DNA from: Pseudomonas sp. JUb42 | GTDB taxonomy: Bacteria > Pseudomonadota > Gammaproteobacteria > Pseudomonadales > Pseudomonadaceae | Assembly: GCF_024807945.1 (NCBI RefSeq) | Contig: NZ_JANUFD010000006.1 | Coordinates: 124,001-188,000 of the forward strand | DNA length: 64,000 nt | Direction of reading: 5' to 3' | In this document: positions 1-8,436 of the stretch, in pieces | How positions within the stretch are numbered: position 1 is the stretch's first letter | Layout: the number at the start of each line of letters is the position of its first letter | Translations under genes and position numbers: made by a program | Notes under the pieces: model-generated | The model's database searches: none | What the model saw: only the letters and a program-made list of their open reading frames with translations | What the model was told of the DNA's origin: nothing

Positions 1-2
1 AA

Positions 3-530
3 CGCACCGTTGCGCAGGCACCCAAGCGTGATCGCCACGCTATGGCAGTCCTTCACATTTTGTTCAACATCAGCGTTCCTGAAGAGTGTCGATCGCCCAA
101 CTGCGACACAGTGCATGAAGCGCTACAACAGTATTTAGACACGTTGTCAGCCGAAGCCCTTGTGCTGCTGTGCTATGCCATCGATCCTGCAGAACTGTGG
201 GATCTGCAAGTGCACCGCGAAGGCCACGACGACTTTTTCAAAAAGCGATCAAAGCCCAGCGGCTTACAAGTACCTAGGCTTTTCGAAGCGGCTATCAGTC
301 TCACCCTCGCCGAGCGCTACCGCAGCGTGGGCGATATCGAGCAAAGCAGGGCTCTACTCGCTTTCGCCGTCAACAACTATCCTGGTCATGCAGGACTACT
401 GGCCGCCGAGCATACATTTATGGGGGACGAAGCCTTGAGCTGGCGCAAGATCCTGCTTCCGAATGCGGTCGATGTCCCAAGGGAAGATGCTCAAGAGGCC
501 CCAACGGAGAACGGGATTCCTCAACAATAA
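3..530 (+). CDS. Hypothetical protein, 5' end cut by the window edge
   Basis: The reading frame is open from the left edge to a TAA at 530. The first ATG in view (42) has no recognisable ribosome binding site, so the true start is probably outside the window. The visible part is about 175 residues, rich in Leu, Ala and Glu. Its C-terminal half contains a TPR-like helical stretch (AERYRSVGDIEQSRALL, then ...NNYPGHAGLLAAE), which suggests an alpha-helical repeat fold. I do not recognise a family and see no catalytic motif. It points rightward, opposite to the transposition genes, and is followed by more than 500 bases without a convincing gene. It could be host chromosome or island cargo. Confidence 0.5.
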   Translation, partial: RTVAQAPKRDRHAMAVLHILFNISVPEECRSPNCDTVHEALQQYLDTLSAEALVLLCYAIDPAELWDLQVHREGHDDFFKKRSKPSGLQVPRLFEAAISLTLAERYRSVGDIEQSRALLAFAVNNYPGHAGLLAAEHTFMGDEALSWRKILLPNAVDVPREDAQEAPTENGIPQQ

Positions 531-1067
531 TTTTAGATGCGTCGTCATGACTCAGTGATGCTTGGTACGACGGTCTTAGTCTCACAAGCCCGGAGCATCG
601 GAAAAGCCGTCGTTCCGCATAGCGCTCGTCGCATGGCCGCCCTCGATCAACTCATTCACCTGATGTTGATTGAGGCGCCATACCGTAAAGCAGGCTGCAC
701 CAACGGCTCGTATTCGGTGTTCGATATGGGGTATGTGCCGCAGGGGCGACTTAGGTGTAAAGGGGTTGTTGGATCAAGTCTGAGGCTGAGCATTGAAATC
801 AGCTTGCTTGTACTCAGCATTCCTGGCCAACTTTACTGCAGGCGGTAGATCGCTTTACTAGGCATATCGGCGTGACATAGCGTCACTCGTGGGCATGCAG
901 GGCGTCCAAGATTGGCATGAAAGCGCCGTCTGGAGATAACGAGCGCTGGTGATGATATGTCCCTACCTTCAGGTGATGTCTCGACTCGACATCGCCGGAT
1001 AACATTCAATAGCGAGCCCGCGACATTAGCCCGGCTAAATTGAGCAGCTACTCGTACCTCCAGTACC
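531..1067. other. Non-coding stretch with one hairpin
   Basis: No convincing gene lies here. A 103-codon frame at 537-848 lacks a ribosome binding site and any family resemblance. A 9-bp stem with a 7-base loop (GGTGATGTC at 972-980, GACATCGCC at 988-996, one G-T pair) lies some 70 bases past the stop of the leftward mvaT-like gene. A smaller repeat, GTGAC at 872-876 and GTCAC at 882-886, also occurs. Either could belong to a transcription end or an element boundary; neither has a T run. Confidence 0.4.
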
Positions 1068-1451
1068 TCAAAGCTCCCTCCAAGCAGCCAAAGCGTCAGC
1101 CCCGTACTCTCTCTTCCATTCCTTCAACCGACTATGATTCGATCCCCGGGTTTCTACAACCTCACCTGTATGGGGGTTGCGGTAGCGCCTTAGCGTCTTA
1201 GCAGTGGAATTCGCGACTGAAGCCAACTTATCTTCTGATAACAGAACTTCAAACAACTCATCTACAAGAGACGGTGCGGCAACTGATGTAGCCGGTTTTA
1301 ACAACCGCAGAACATCGGCGGCAGTGTAGTTGTATTGAGCTTTAAGAGCCACGAGCTCCTGATAAAAACGCATGTCTTTCTCGAGGTCTGAGCTATTTTC
1401 GAGTTTTTCGATCTGCTCAATGTGGGATATGTAATCCAGTATAGCTGTCAT
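1068..1451 (-). CDS. MvaT-like H-NS family silencer (127 aa)
   Basis: This is a nucleoid-associated xenogeneic silencer of the MvaT/MvaU branch, which binds AT-rich foreign DNA and oligomerises along it. The N-terminal half is a charged coiled-coil-like oligomerisation region. The C-terminal 40 residues are a clear MvaT DNA-binding domain: RRYRNPHTGEVVETRG, then NHSRLKEWKREYGADALAAW. The start was set at the ATG at 1451 because a strong GGGGGG(AA) ribosome binding site lies just upstream; an in-frame ATG 27 bases earlier lacks one. It is the second of two MvaT-related genes, 103 bases downstream of the truncated one, and follows the transposition operon on the same strand. Core Pseudomonas MvaT/MvaU are similar in length but more conserved, so this is probably an accessory copy carried by the island to silence it or interfere with host silencing. 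Confidence 0.85.
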   Translation of the reverse strand: MTAILDYISHIEQIEKLENSSDLEKDMRFYQELVALKAQYNYTAADVLRLLKPATSVAAPSLVDELFEVLLSEDKLASVANSTAKTLRRYRNPHTGEVVETRGSNHSRLKEWKREYGADALAAWREL

Positions 1452-1554
1452 TGGTTCCCCCCTTGCCGTAATCAGCATTGAGATGCGCGCTGTGTTGACA
1501 ATTAACTTACCCAGCCAGTGCTCAAATCTGGTTTACCATCATGCTTAACATCGC

Positions 1555-1932
1555 TCAGGCCACCTCATCTTTAACTCTGTCGGCCTGCACAACCTCCGAC
1601 GGCCTACGATCATGTGGAGTCTTTGGCGAGTTGCGCTCAACACCGACATCTGACGACCTCAGATCAAGTTTGTCCTCGGGTTGTATACGATTGAAGAGTC
1701 GCAAAATACCTTTGTGACCATGAGCTTCATGTTCGTGAATAAGCTTTAGAATCCGTACCACTTCATCATCTGTATAGCCATATCGCTGGATCAAGTCGTC
1801 GAGCTTGCCGCTAAACTCCCGATCAAGACGGTAGTTGACATCGCTAGTCTCGAGCTTGCGCATCTCATCCGCGACACGGGCCAGCAGACTCTGCAGCTGC
1901 AAGTATTTCACGAACGGATGTGGTCGACTCAT
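1555..1932 (-). CDS. Truncated MvaT-like protein: oligomerisation domain without DNA-binding domain (125 aa)
   Basis: Residues 10-65 (LLARVADEMRKLE, then a segment ending DDLIQRYGYTDDEVVRIL) match the layout of the MvaT N-terminal coiled coil, including the YGY(T/S)xxxVxxLL turn shared with the neighbouring mvaT-like gene (YNYTAADVLRLL). The MvaT C-terminal motif (YxNPxTGE...LKEW) is absent; the last 50 residues are polar and look disordered. By analogy with H-NST-type truncated H-NS proteins it could form mixed oligomers and antagonise silencing; this is inference. Its ATG overlaps the stop of a small upstream frame by four bases (ATGA), and GGTGAG sits six bases before the ATG. The pairing of a full and a headless silencer is unusual. 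Confidence 0.65.
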   Translation of the reverse strand: MSRPHPFVKYLQLQSLLARVADEMRKLETSDVNYRLDREFSGKLDDLIQRYGYTDDEVVRILKLIHEHEAHGHKGILRLFNRIQPEDKLDLRSSDVGVERNSPKTPHDRRPSEVVQADRVKDEVA

Positions 1933-2051
1933 GATTGCTCACCATGTTTTTGGCCTGATTTGAGTGTAGCGCAATGCCCAGCTTGCTTAAAGACGTTCAC
2001 GGCTTTTGTCCACTTTGAAGCAATAAGGTCTGCAAAATCAGTAAGTTGCAT
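1929..2051 (-). CDS. Small hypothetical protein translationally coupled to the truncated MvaT-like gene
   Basis: A 40-residue frame (beginning MQLTDFADLIASKWTKAV) ends in a TGA that overlaps the ATG of the truncated mvaT-like gene by four bases. This suggests coupled translation and is the main evidence that it is real. A longer version starting at a GTG at 2147 would give 72 residues. There is a weak GGCAGG upstream of the ATG at 2051. The peptide is amphipathic with a Cys-His pair (AGHCATLKSGQKHG) and matches no family I know. It may be a leader peptide rather than a functional protein. Confidence 0.4.
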   Translation of the reverse strand: MQLTDFADLIASKWTKAVNVFKQAGHCATLKSGQKHGEQS

Positions 2052-2147
2052 CGCAAACCTGCCACTCTGTCTAGGTATTGCCCCCACTACATGGCGAATT
2101 CTGGCCTGATCATGAGCCCCTTGGCGCCAAGCAATCTGAGGAAACAC

Positions 2148-2922
2148 TAAAATCGCTCATAAAAATCAGAGAGATAGGGACATTAACTCCTCTACTGCAA
2201 CAATCTCACATGTTGCATACGGACGCCGAAAATGGTGCCACTATTAGCTTGAAGCCTATGCCAAGCTCGCATGTTGTCAATTTATGGCAAAATCGTGCAA
2301 ATGCGGATTTAAGATTTAGACACCTCGCGCCCATCGTTTTGACCACGTAAGAAAGGCGAACGGCGCGCGTGCAACCGCTCTATACTGGGTATCTTGAGGC
2401 GGTCGAGAAATCTCGATTTTTGCGTATATTGTCAGTGCTCAACACCTCGCCGCCTCAATGCAGCCGCTTGTGCCGATGTCGTCGTCCGACCGCCGGATAT
2501 CACGATCATTCGACTCGAGGCAAGCCCTACCCGATCCGATGGGCGTGGGCATCCTCACGGCGACCTACACAGACCATCACTCCACGCATCGAAACACACT
2601 AATGGACAGGGTTGCGTTCAACCATAAATTCATTATTAAGCCTTTATAGGTAACCTATCCAATTGCGACTCCCTACTGGGTAATGTGCCCAGAGTGCGTG
2701 CTTTTTCAATACCTGGCAATTTCAAAGATCCTGGATCTATAAAACCTGCCTGCAATGAAATGCATTCTTATCAGGTTATCTATAAGCCCTTCACGGCACC
2801 TGACCTGTAGCACGTTGCCGTGGAATTTAGATTTCGGATTTGGCCTTTGACTTTGAGTGGGCTGGAGAGCTGGAGTTAAGCGTGATTTATACGTTAACTT
2901 CGATCTCGGATAACGGTGCCCA
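2148..2922. other. 775-base stretch without a convincing gene
   Basis: Several frames of 60-90 codons overlap each other here, but none has a ribosome binding site or recognisable protein character. I see no direct-repeat array, tRNA or CRISPR. The only structure I can point to is the long-armed inverted repeat at 2394-2458. The stretch lies downstream of the TniQ fusion gene and upstream of the silencer genes, so it should contain the latter's promoter and may contain transposon or recombination sites. Confidence 0.5.
2394..2458. repeat. Inverted repeat with 9-bp perfect arms
   Basis: TTGAGGCGG at 2394-2402 is matched by CCGCCTCAA at 2450-2458, and similarity continues inward (CGAG on both sides). 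Between the arms is a small self-complementary CGAGAAATCTCG followed by a T run at about 2405-2421, which is terminator-like. It could be a protein-binding site, a transcription terminator or an attachment-type site; the sequence does not decide. Confidence 0.4.
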
Positions 2923-5574
2923 TCAACTCTTATTAAACAGCCATTCCAGATGCAATAGATCTCCCGCAGGCAAACTTGCTACAGCGCTTCCCCAGACAGC
3001 AGTTAGATGATAGCGCTGGAAACATAGAGCCATCAGTTTGAGCTCGTCGCGATTCTTTGGAAACAGGGCCTCAGTAAAATGTAACTCTCGACGAAGCAAG
3101 TCCATCTCGCTCTCTGCCAAAAGATTGAAGGCCGTTCCGAGCAATAAATACCCGACTGCGAGTGAGCGCGGCGCCGCCGTCTCGATATTTTTGACCATCT
3201 GACTCACGGTAGGCTTGCAGTACCTAGGAGTGTCTAGCTTATCTCCCCTCATTCCTTTGAAAAACCACCGAGCGACGCCGCCATCACTAACGAGGTTGGG
3301 CTGATACAGGAAAAATCCGAGTATGAAGTACAAGCAATATTTCGACGGATGCTGCACAGAAGGTGTCGCGGGTGAGTTCGCTACCCAGTCTTGGATACGT
3401 CGCACTGCTCGGCAAACCCTGGTCTCATTCGAAGCCGATTGGTAACCGGAGCTGTGCCGAGACACTAACCCAACCCCATGATCAAAATGCCCGTTCAACG
3501 TCTGCTGTATATAGGCCTGCCAAGCACCGGCTGGCTTGCTCAAATGCCCTTTTTCCAGCTGTTGAAGAAGAACAGGTTGCCGATGTTCCGTGCAGACCGC
3601 CGCGCCACGGTCACGCCATGACCGCCTTAGCGCTGGGGCTTTCATCCCCATGACGTCGTCTGCCAGGCACTGAGCACAATAGCGGCGATTATCATGCTGC
3701 GCCGTTGCATTGGCCGGCAGCGTAAAGCGCTCAGCCAGGTGAACAGCCAAAGGTCTGGGGAAGACGTTCAGGAACGACTCAGATCGATACAGATCGTCGT
3801 ACTCCAACTCTTTGATGGTCATGCCCATTGTTCGTGATCGTGAAGTCCCGAGAAGCGCGTTAGGATCCCAAGGTCGCGTCTGGCCATCTTGTTCATCGAG
3901 TGCTGATGGCCTCGCCCAAGGAGCCTCGTAGGCGCCCTCCCCAGCTGACAGCTTTGAAGATTCATTTTCCAACCGCAGCAGTCCCATACACCAATCTAGA
4001 AACCCTTGGTGGATCATGGAAGCTTGACCGGTGTTCGCGTTTCGATCGAGCCACGACCCTAATGTCTCGTCGTAAATAGGTGCCAGAAGATTCTGAAAAA
4101 GCTTCCGCTTTTTGTGGATAGAGCCCTGGGTCGTCTTGTTGCATGCGGCCGACATCGTGCTAGTCCGAATCGCGGCGGCTTCCCAGGCGTGTGTCTCGGG
4201 AGATCCCGAAGTATCGCCCACCGATGGCGTGACGATCGACTTCGCGGGCTCCAGCGGCCTGATTGACCTCGTGAAGCTTTGCTGCATGGCTGAGTTCATC
4301 TCGCCCTTCGCGATAATCGATGCCTTGGGCCCCGTGTGCACGTTTAGTGGCATATCAAGCGCAAGCTCTAGCTGAATCTCCATCTGGTGCACCACTGGAG
4401 GGCCAATGGGCAGTAGCAGTTGCAGCCCGCCAGAGGTTGCGGTCGGATAGGGCGTCCCCTCGCCATCATGGTCATCCATCGTTGGAAGGGCCGAAATATC
4501 GACTTTCAACGGTGAGCCATTCCCCCCGATCACCGCCTCAGTTAAGGCAGTTTCCATTCCAACGTCCCGACGAACCTTATCTCCAGCAGTGGCTTGCTCT
4601 GCTATTTCAACAGCCACCAGAAGCCCTTTGAGCACTGACACGGTGTTCCCGATCAGCCCCTTGGTATGTTCGTGCAACATCTGAACATTGATGCCCTGCG
4701 CCGTCAGAGGTGATTGTTTGAGTGCCATAAAGGACGCCGCACCGAGTACAGCCTGCTCCGCAGCAAGCGCCGACTCGCTGGAAGAAAGGATCGGGAGTTC
4801 GTTCAGCTTGGTGTCGGCGGCTAGAGGTGCGCTTTCGGAAGCAACGAGTCTCTCGTGGGTTTCCGGCGTTTCCGGCGTTTCGGGGATTTCGGGGGTTTCA
4901 GGGTTGTTGACGGTTTTGGGAGACGTGCGTGCCGATACCGTAGCATTAGCTTCTGGAAGATATGGAGGAAAACGGTGTCCTTGATTTGCGGCGATCACGT
5001 CTCGGACGAAGGTAAGATATGAGCGATCGCAGCTCATTGCCTCAAGGTCGAAAAACGTCACTTCTATACCCATAGCCGTGGCTTTATGGCCCACAGCCGT
5101 CAGCGGGTCATGCAGGCCGCAAAGCACTACACAATGACTGTAAGGCGGTTGCGTCAGAGCCTGGATCGAATCGAAAATCCCTTGAACTTTGGGCTGGTGT
5201 TTATGAAAAAAGTCATGAGCATCCTCGCAAATGACAGCCTCGTAACGCCTAAGCTGCATGGCCGCTTTATAGTGGCGCTCAACGCGTCGGCCCGAAGTGA
5301 GTGCGGCTGAAGGAGGCAAGCCCAAGGATTTCAGGACGTGGGAAGAAAAAACAAAGTCGGAATTGAATGGCATTCTCGGGACATAAAGCGTGCGCGCCTG
5401 CCTGCTGTCGAGCAGCGCTCGGAGACGTGAGGCGAAGGCACTGGTACCCGCCCCCGCCTCGCCTCGAACAATGAACAACCTGCCCTGTGCCCTATCTCCG
5501 TTCTGATTGATTAGCGCGAGAACGCGGTCGAGCGGCGCTTGGTTTGCAGAGCTGATAATCCAGCGTCGGCCCAT
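2923..5574 (-). CDS. Fusion of a degenerate TnsC/TniB-like AAA+ domain with TniQ (883 aa)
   Basis: TniQ/TnsD proteins guide target choice in Tn5053/Tn7-like transposition and act with the TniB/TnsC ATPase. Here residues about 1-345 look like an AAA+ ATPase, but the Walker A reads GEAGAGTS (38-45), with Thr44 in place of the essential Lys, and the Walker B reads ICEDAH (115-120), with the usual Asp-Glu order reversed. A Pro-Glu-Thr repeat linker (225-240) interrupts this domain, and the lid-like helix (HEHTKGLIGNTVSVL) follows at 301-315. From about 498 a TniQ domain begins (PIYDETLGSWLDR), with a zinc knuckle at Cys633, Cys636, Cys661 and His664. Ordinary TniQ is about 400 residues, so the protein is double length. 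The gene starts six bases after tniB and is the last gene of the transposition operon. The fused ATPase probably cannot hydrolyse ATP and may act as a docking unit in the TniB ring. Confidence 0.85.
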   Translation of the reverse strand: MGRRWIISSANQAPLDRVLALINQNGDRAQGRLFIVRGEAGAGTSAFASRLRALLDSRQARTLYVPRMPFNSDFVFSSHVLKSLGLPPSAALTSGRRVERHYKAAMQLRRYEAVICEDAHDFFHKHQPKVQGIFDSIQALTQPPYSHCVVLCGLHDPLTAVGHKATAMGIEVTFFDLEAMSCDRSYLTFVRDVIAANQGHRFPPYLPEANATVSARTSPKTVNNPETPEIPETPETPETHERLVASESAPLAADTKLNELPILSSSESALAAEQAVLGAASFMALKQSPLTAQGINVQMLHEHTKGLIGNTVSVLKGLLVAVEIAEQATAGDKVRRDVGMETALTEAVIGGNGSPLKVDISALPTMDDHDGEGTPYPTATSGGLQLLLPIGPPVVHQMEIQLELALDMPLNVHTGPKASIIAKGEMNSAMQQSFTRSIRPLEPAKSIVTPSVGDTSGSPETHAWEAAAIRTSTMSAACNKTTQGSIHKKRKLFQNLLAPIYDETLGSWLDRNANTGQASMIHQGFLDWCMGLLRLENESSKLSAGEGAYEAPWARPSALDEQDGQTRPWDPNALLGTSRSRTMGMTIKELEYDDLYRSESFLNVFPRPLAVHLAERFTLPANATAQHDNRRYCAQCLADDVMGMKAPALRRSWRDRGAAVCTEHRQPVLLQQLEKGHLSKPAGAWQAYIQQTLNGHFDHGVGLVSRHSSGYQSASNETRVCRAVRRIQDWVANSPATPSVQHPSKYCLYFILGFFLYQPNLVSDGGVARWFFKGMRGDKLDTPRYCKPTVSQMVKNIETAAPRSLAVGYLLLGTAFNLLAESEMDLLRRELHFTEALFPKNRDELKLMALCFQRYHLTAVWGSAVASLPAGDLLHLEWLFNKS

Positions 5575-5580
5575 GTTGAT

Positions 5581-6444
5581 TTACTCAAGGAAACAGGGCA
5601 GTCGAGCTTCCAAACAGCTGTCCAGCAGCTCTTCGTCGATACATTCGTGCTCCAGTTCGATTGCCAGCTTGGCGGCACTGATCAGTGCCCGGACAATATC
5701 CCGGGTACTCGCCTGGCAATTGACGATGAGCATTTCCTGGATTTCCGGAGTGTCTAGTATGGACGGCTTGCGCAGTGGAATGAATCGAACAAATGCCTTG
5801 AGAAAGCGAGAAAAGTCTTCTCCTTCGGCGCTCCATTCGGGTACCTCCCACACCCCGAACCGAGAGCGCAATTGGGGATCCATCCCCAAGTAGGCCTTGA
5901 GCTCGTCAGTCCCAGCCACGACCAAGCTAATGCCAAAGTCACGATTGGCCATCGCGCGCAGGTATGTGTAATTGGGTTGCAGGAGCATGTTTTTCACGCC
6001 AGCCAACGCATTGCCTTCATCAAGAATGCAAACCGCAAGGTGCATTTGCTTGATCCTTTCTGCGATGCGATTGATACCGCTTGCAGTGCAAAGCGATTTG
6101 ACTGATTCCGTAAACCCTAAACGGCTCAAGAAGATCTGCTGAAGGTCAATGAAGCGGCCATACTCAGACAGATCGATATTGAGAATTTGGGTGGAGTCAG
6201 GCGCGTTGAGCCGTGCCTCAACCTGCTCAATCATCTTCGTTTTACCGATCCCGCTGATTCCAATCAGCGCCATGCAGGTTCGGCTGCCCATGCGGGTCGC
6301 CTTGACCATCCGCTCGATGTCGGAGATAAAAGTCTGGCTGGTATTGGTTTTGATCCACACCGGGCTATCGCATAGCTGGATGCGCTCCGATGCATCAAGC
6401 ATTGCCACCTGTTGAACCTTAGGAGCGAGGTGCGATAAGTCCAT
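5581..6444 (-). CDS. tniB: TniB-type AAA+ transposition ATPase (287 aa)
   Basis: TniB/TnsC ATPases assemble on target DNA and recruit and activate the transposase. The Walker A (GISGIGKT, 62-69) and Walker B (ILDE, 140-143) are intact, and a sensor-1-like VVAGTDE follows. The C-terminal lid has the usual TniB helix (STRDIVRALISAAKLA). The length is close to that of Tn5053 TniB (about 300). The ATG lies two bases after the tniA stop, and the fusion gene starts six bases downstream, so the three are one operon. This is the only functional-looking ATPase of the module, and the neighbouring fusion carries a disabled relative. Confidence 0.92.
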   Translation of the reverse strand: MDLSHLAPKVQQVAMLDASERIQLCDSPVWIKTNTSQTFISDIERMVKATRMGSRTCMALIGISGIGKTKMIEQVEARLNAPDSTQILNIDLSEYGRFIDLQQIFLSRLGFTESVKSLCTASGINRIAERIKQMHLAVCILDEGNALAGVKNMLLQPNYTYLRAMANRDFGISLVVAGTDELKAYLGMDPQLRSRFGVWEVPEWSAEGEDFSRFLKAFVRFIPLRKPSILDTPEIQEMLIVNCQASTRDIVRALISAAKLAIELEHECIDEELLDSCLEARLPCFLE

Positions 6445-6446
6445 GG

Positions 6447-8273
6447 TTACTCCCCCTCAAATGGTTCAACGGGAACCGAGAAGTTGCGGGTGGCATCCTT
6501 ACGCTTTTTCTTTGACCGCTCGTGATGAATCAGGAGCGCACCGTTCTTGTCAGCCTCGTTGATTTCGCGCTGCTTCCGCAGTGCAGGAATGTCAGCCAGA
6601 ATGGCTTGCCTCAGCTGTTCAGAGCGTGCCAAGAATGCTTTCACCGCACGTTCGCCCAGCTTGCCTGCCCGCTTCAGATACTTCTGTAGGATCGCCTTGG
6701 CCGTCAGCGTACCAGTGGTCTTCTCGCAGCAAGGAACTTCGATCCACTGGCCTTCAAACCTTGCCAGGATACTCGACAAGTTCGCCGGATCGTATTTGAC
6801 CCGAATAGGTTTGCCGATCATGTGACGCAGCAGGTTATTGGAGTAGCGGAAGCCGTTGACCTTGAGTCCGGTCTTGCTCATCACGGGGCGCTTTTCAGGC
6901 ATGACCTCAATGATGAAGTTTTTCACATCGTGGACGTTGCGAGGAACAACAGGCCGGCCGTTTTCATCGCGCAGTGCTTCAAGCCAACGATCCCGAGGGG
7001 TCTTACCGTCCTCGCCTGCGGTGTCGTGGTATTCACACACCGCCAGCGTGAAGTATTGGATGAAATCCTCCAACGTCAGGACTTTGTGCTTCTCCGGGTT
7101 GTAGTCTCGATCCTTGCGAGTCCTGGACGCCGTTCCTCCAGGTAACATCTGAACGTACCCGATGTTTAGCGTGCCGAGCGCACGCTCACAGATACCGCCG
7201 TCTTGTTTTTGCGAGCGGTGACGCAGCTTGATGCCTTCTAGGGCGCAGGCAGCTACGAGATTTGCTGACCGAAACTCCCTCGCATTATCAGTCAGCAGCT
7301 CGTTGAAGACACCGTGGAACTCGTAATCGTGATCCTCCAGCCCCAAGCTCTTCATGAATGCGTCTTTGCTCAATACGGCATGCTTCAATGTGTGAGCAAC
7401 GCTGCACAGGCTGGGGTAACGCAAGCTGACATAGAAGCCGAGGATCACCTTCGTCTTGGCACAGATGGCAATCGTGATCCATGGCCGCCCCACCGGGTGT
7501 TCGCGATCATAACGGCTGGCAAGGAATACGTCGGCCACGGTGTGATCGATCTGCACCTGCTCAAGAGGCCGGCTGAGTTCCCGAAACCCGTCCCGGAGTT
7601 TAAAGACGTCATCGGCGTGGTTTTTGCCATGCACCTGGACGTCCTTGCCATGCTCCGGAAGGTTATTCATCCGATCACATACCGTCTCATACGACGGCAC
7701 GTCCTTGATCTTCAGTTCAGCGCAAACCGCCTGCACTCCCTTCCATACCGTACGGTATGAAGCGCCATGCCCCCGGTAGAGCCATACCTGATCCGCTATG
7801 ATTTGCTCAACTTCTGGGGCTATCGTCTTGGTGCCTTTTTTGCGGCCCCGCTTTTTGCCTAAAAGACTGATTGGGCCAATCTCGGCATTGAACAACAGAC
7901 GTATTTCGTAGTAGCGCTGCAAACTCAGACCGCACTCCTTCGCAGCCGCCTCGGCCGACAGCGTACCGGCAAACTGCTTTTCGATAATCTCGAAGCGATG
8001 GCGCGCCTTCTCTTTCTGTTCTGGGGTGAAGTCCTCTCCGAGTATCAATGCACGCTTCGCAGATTTCTCTGCAATCGTGGCCTCAGCGGCCCTGACTATC
8101 GTGTCATGCTCGACCGATTCCACTAGCGCCGGATTCACTAGCCTCAAGGTGTCATTGCGAAGATTTTTAAGGTGCAACTTGCGAGTGGGTGTGTCGATAT
8201 CTTCAACGACCCAAAGTTGCCCTTCGAAGCTTACAAGTTGTTTACTGCCATCTGGGTTGGTATATGTGCCCAT
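6447..8273 (-). CDS. tniA: TniA/TnsB-type DDE transposase (608 aa)
   Basis: This enzyme cuts and joins transposon ends. An N-terminal region with HTH character (about 100-205) is followed by an rve/DDE core: Asp243 in VQIDHT, Asp329 in LLTDNAREF and Glu363 in GGICERALGTLN, all present with normal spacing. A basic Mu-type C-terminal domain and a Lys/Arg-rich tail end the protein. A strong GGAGGTG ribosome binding site precedes the ATG. No TnsA endonuclease or serine resolvase (TniR) is visible, so if active it would be expected to give replicative cointegrates like Tn5053 unless a resolvase lies outside the window. The protein appears complete. Confidence 0.95.
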   Translation of the reverse strand: MGTYTNPDGSKQLVSFEGQLWVVEDIDTPTRKLHLKNLRNDTLRLVNPALVESVEHDTIVRAAEATIAEKSAKRALILGEDFTPEQKEKARHRFEIIEKQFAGTLSAEAAAKECGLSLQRYYEIRLLFNAEIGPISLLGKKRGRKKGTKTIAPEVEQIIADQVWLYRGHGASYRTVWKGVQAVCAELKIKDVPSYETVCDRMNNLPEHGKDVQVHGKNHADDVFKLRDGFRELSRPLEQVQIDHTVADVFLASRYDREHPVGRPWITIAICAKTKVILGFYVSLRYPSLCSVAHTLKHAVLSKDAFMKSLGLEDHDYEFHGVFNELLTDNAREFRSANLVAACALEGIKLRHRSQKQDGGICERALGTLNIGYVQMLPGGTASRTRKDRDYNPEKHKVLTLEDFIQYFTLAVCEYHDTAGEDGKTPRDRWLEALRDENGRPVVPRNVHDVKNFIIEVMPEKRPVMSKTGLKVNGFRYSNNLLRHMIGKPIRVKYDPANLSSILARFEGQWIEVPCCEKTTGTLTAKAILQKYLKRAGKLGERAVKAFLARSEQLRQAILADIPALRKQREINEADKNGALLIHHERSKKKRKDATRNFSVPVEPFEGE

Positions 8274-8320
8274 GGCACACCTCCAATTGACCCGTCGTCG
8301 CTCTCAGTGCGCAAGAGTTG

Positions 8321-8352
8321 CGATATCGGCGCGCTGTGACGTGCTGATATCG
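8321..8352. repeat. Inverted GATATC repeat in the tniA leader
   Basis: CGATATC at 8321-8327 and GATATCG at 8346-8352 are inverted copies in the 163-base gap between the upstream 208-aa gene and tniA. The gap is long compared with the near-zero spacing of the rest of the operon, so it may hold a second promoter and an operator. Binding partner unknown. Confidence 0.3.
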
Positions 8353-8436
8353 TGCTGCGAGTGGAGCGGCGTGCTGGTCGATAATTCCCTGACAATGCAA
8401 AAGTATGTTGCGCTGCCAGGGATTTGTGGTATTGGG

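Noticed and set aside
537..848. 103-codon open frame
   Set aside because: No ribosome binding site, no family resemblance, odd composition with many Arg/Ser and scattered Cys.
2078..2649. Several overlapping 60-90 codon frames on the + strand
   Set aside because: They overlap one another in different frames, lack ribosome binding sites and read like random translation.
4854..4912. Tandem repeats that could hint at a CRISPR-like array near tniQ
   Set aside because: The repeat unit is nine bases with no spacers and encodes a Pro-Glu-Thr linker inside the fusion protein.
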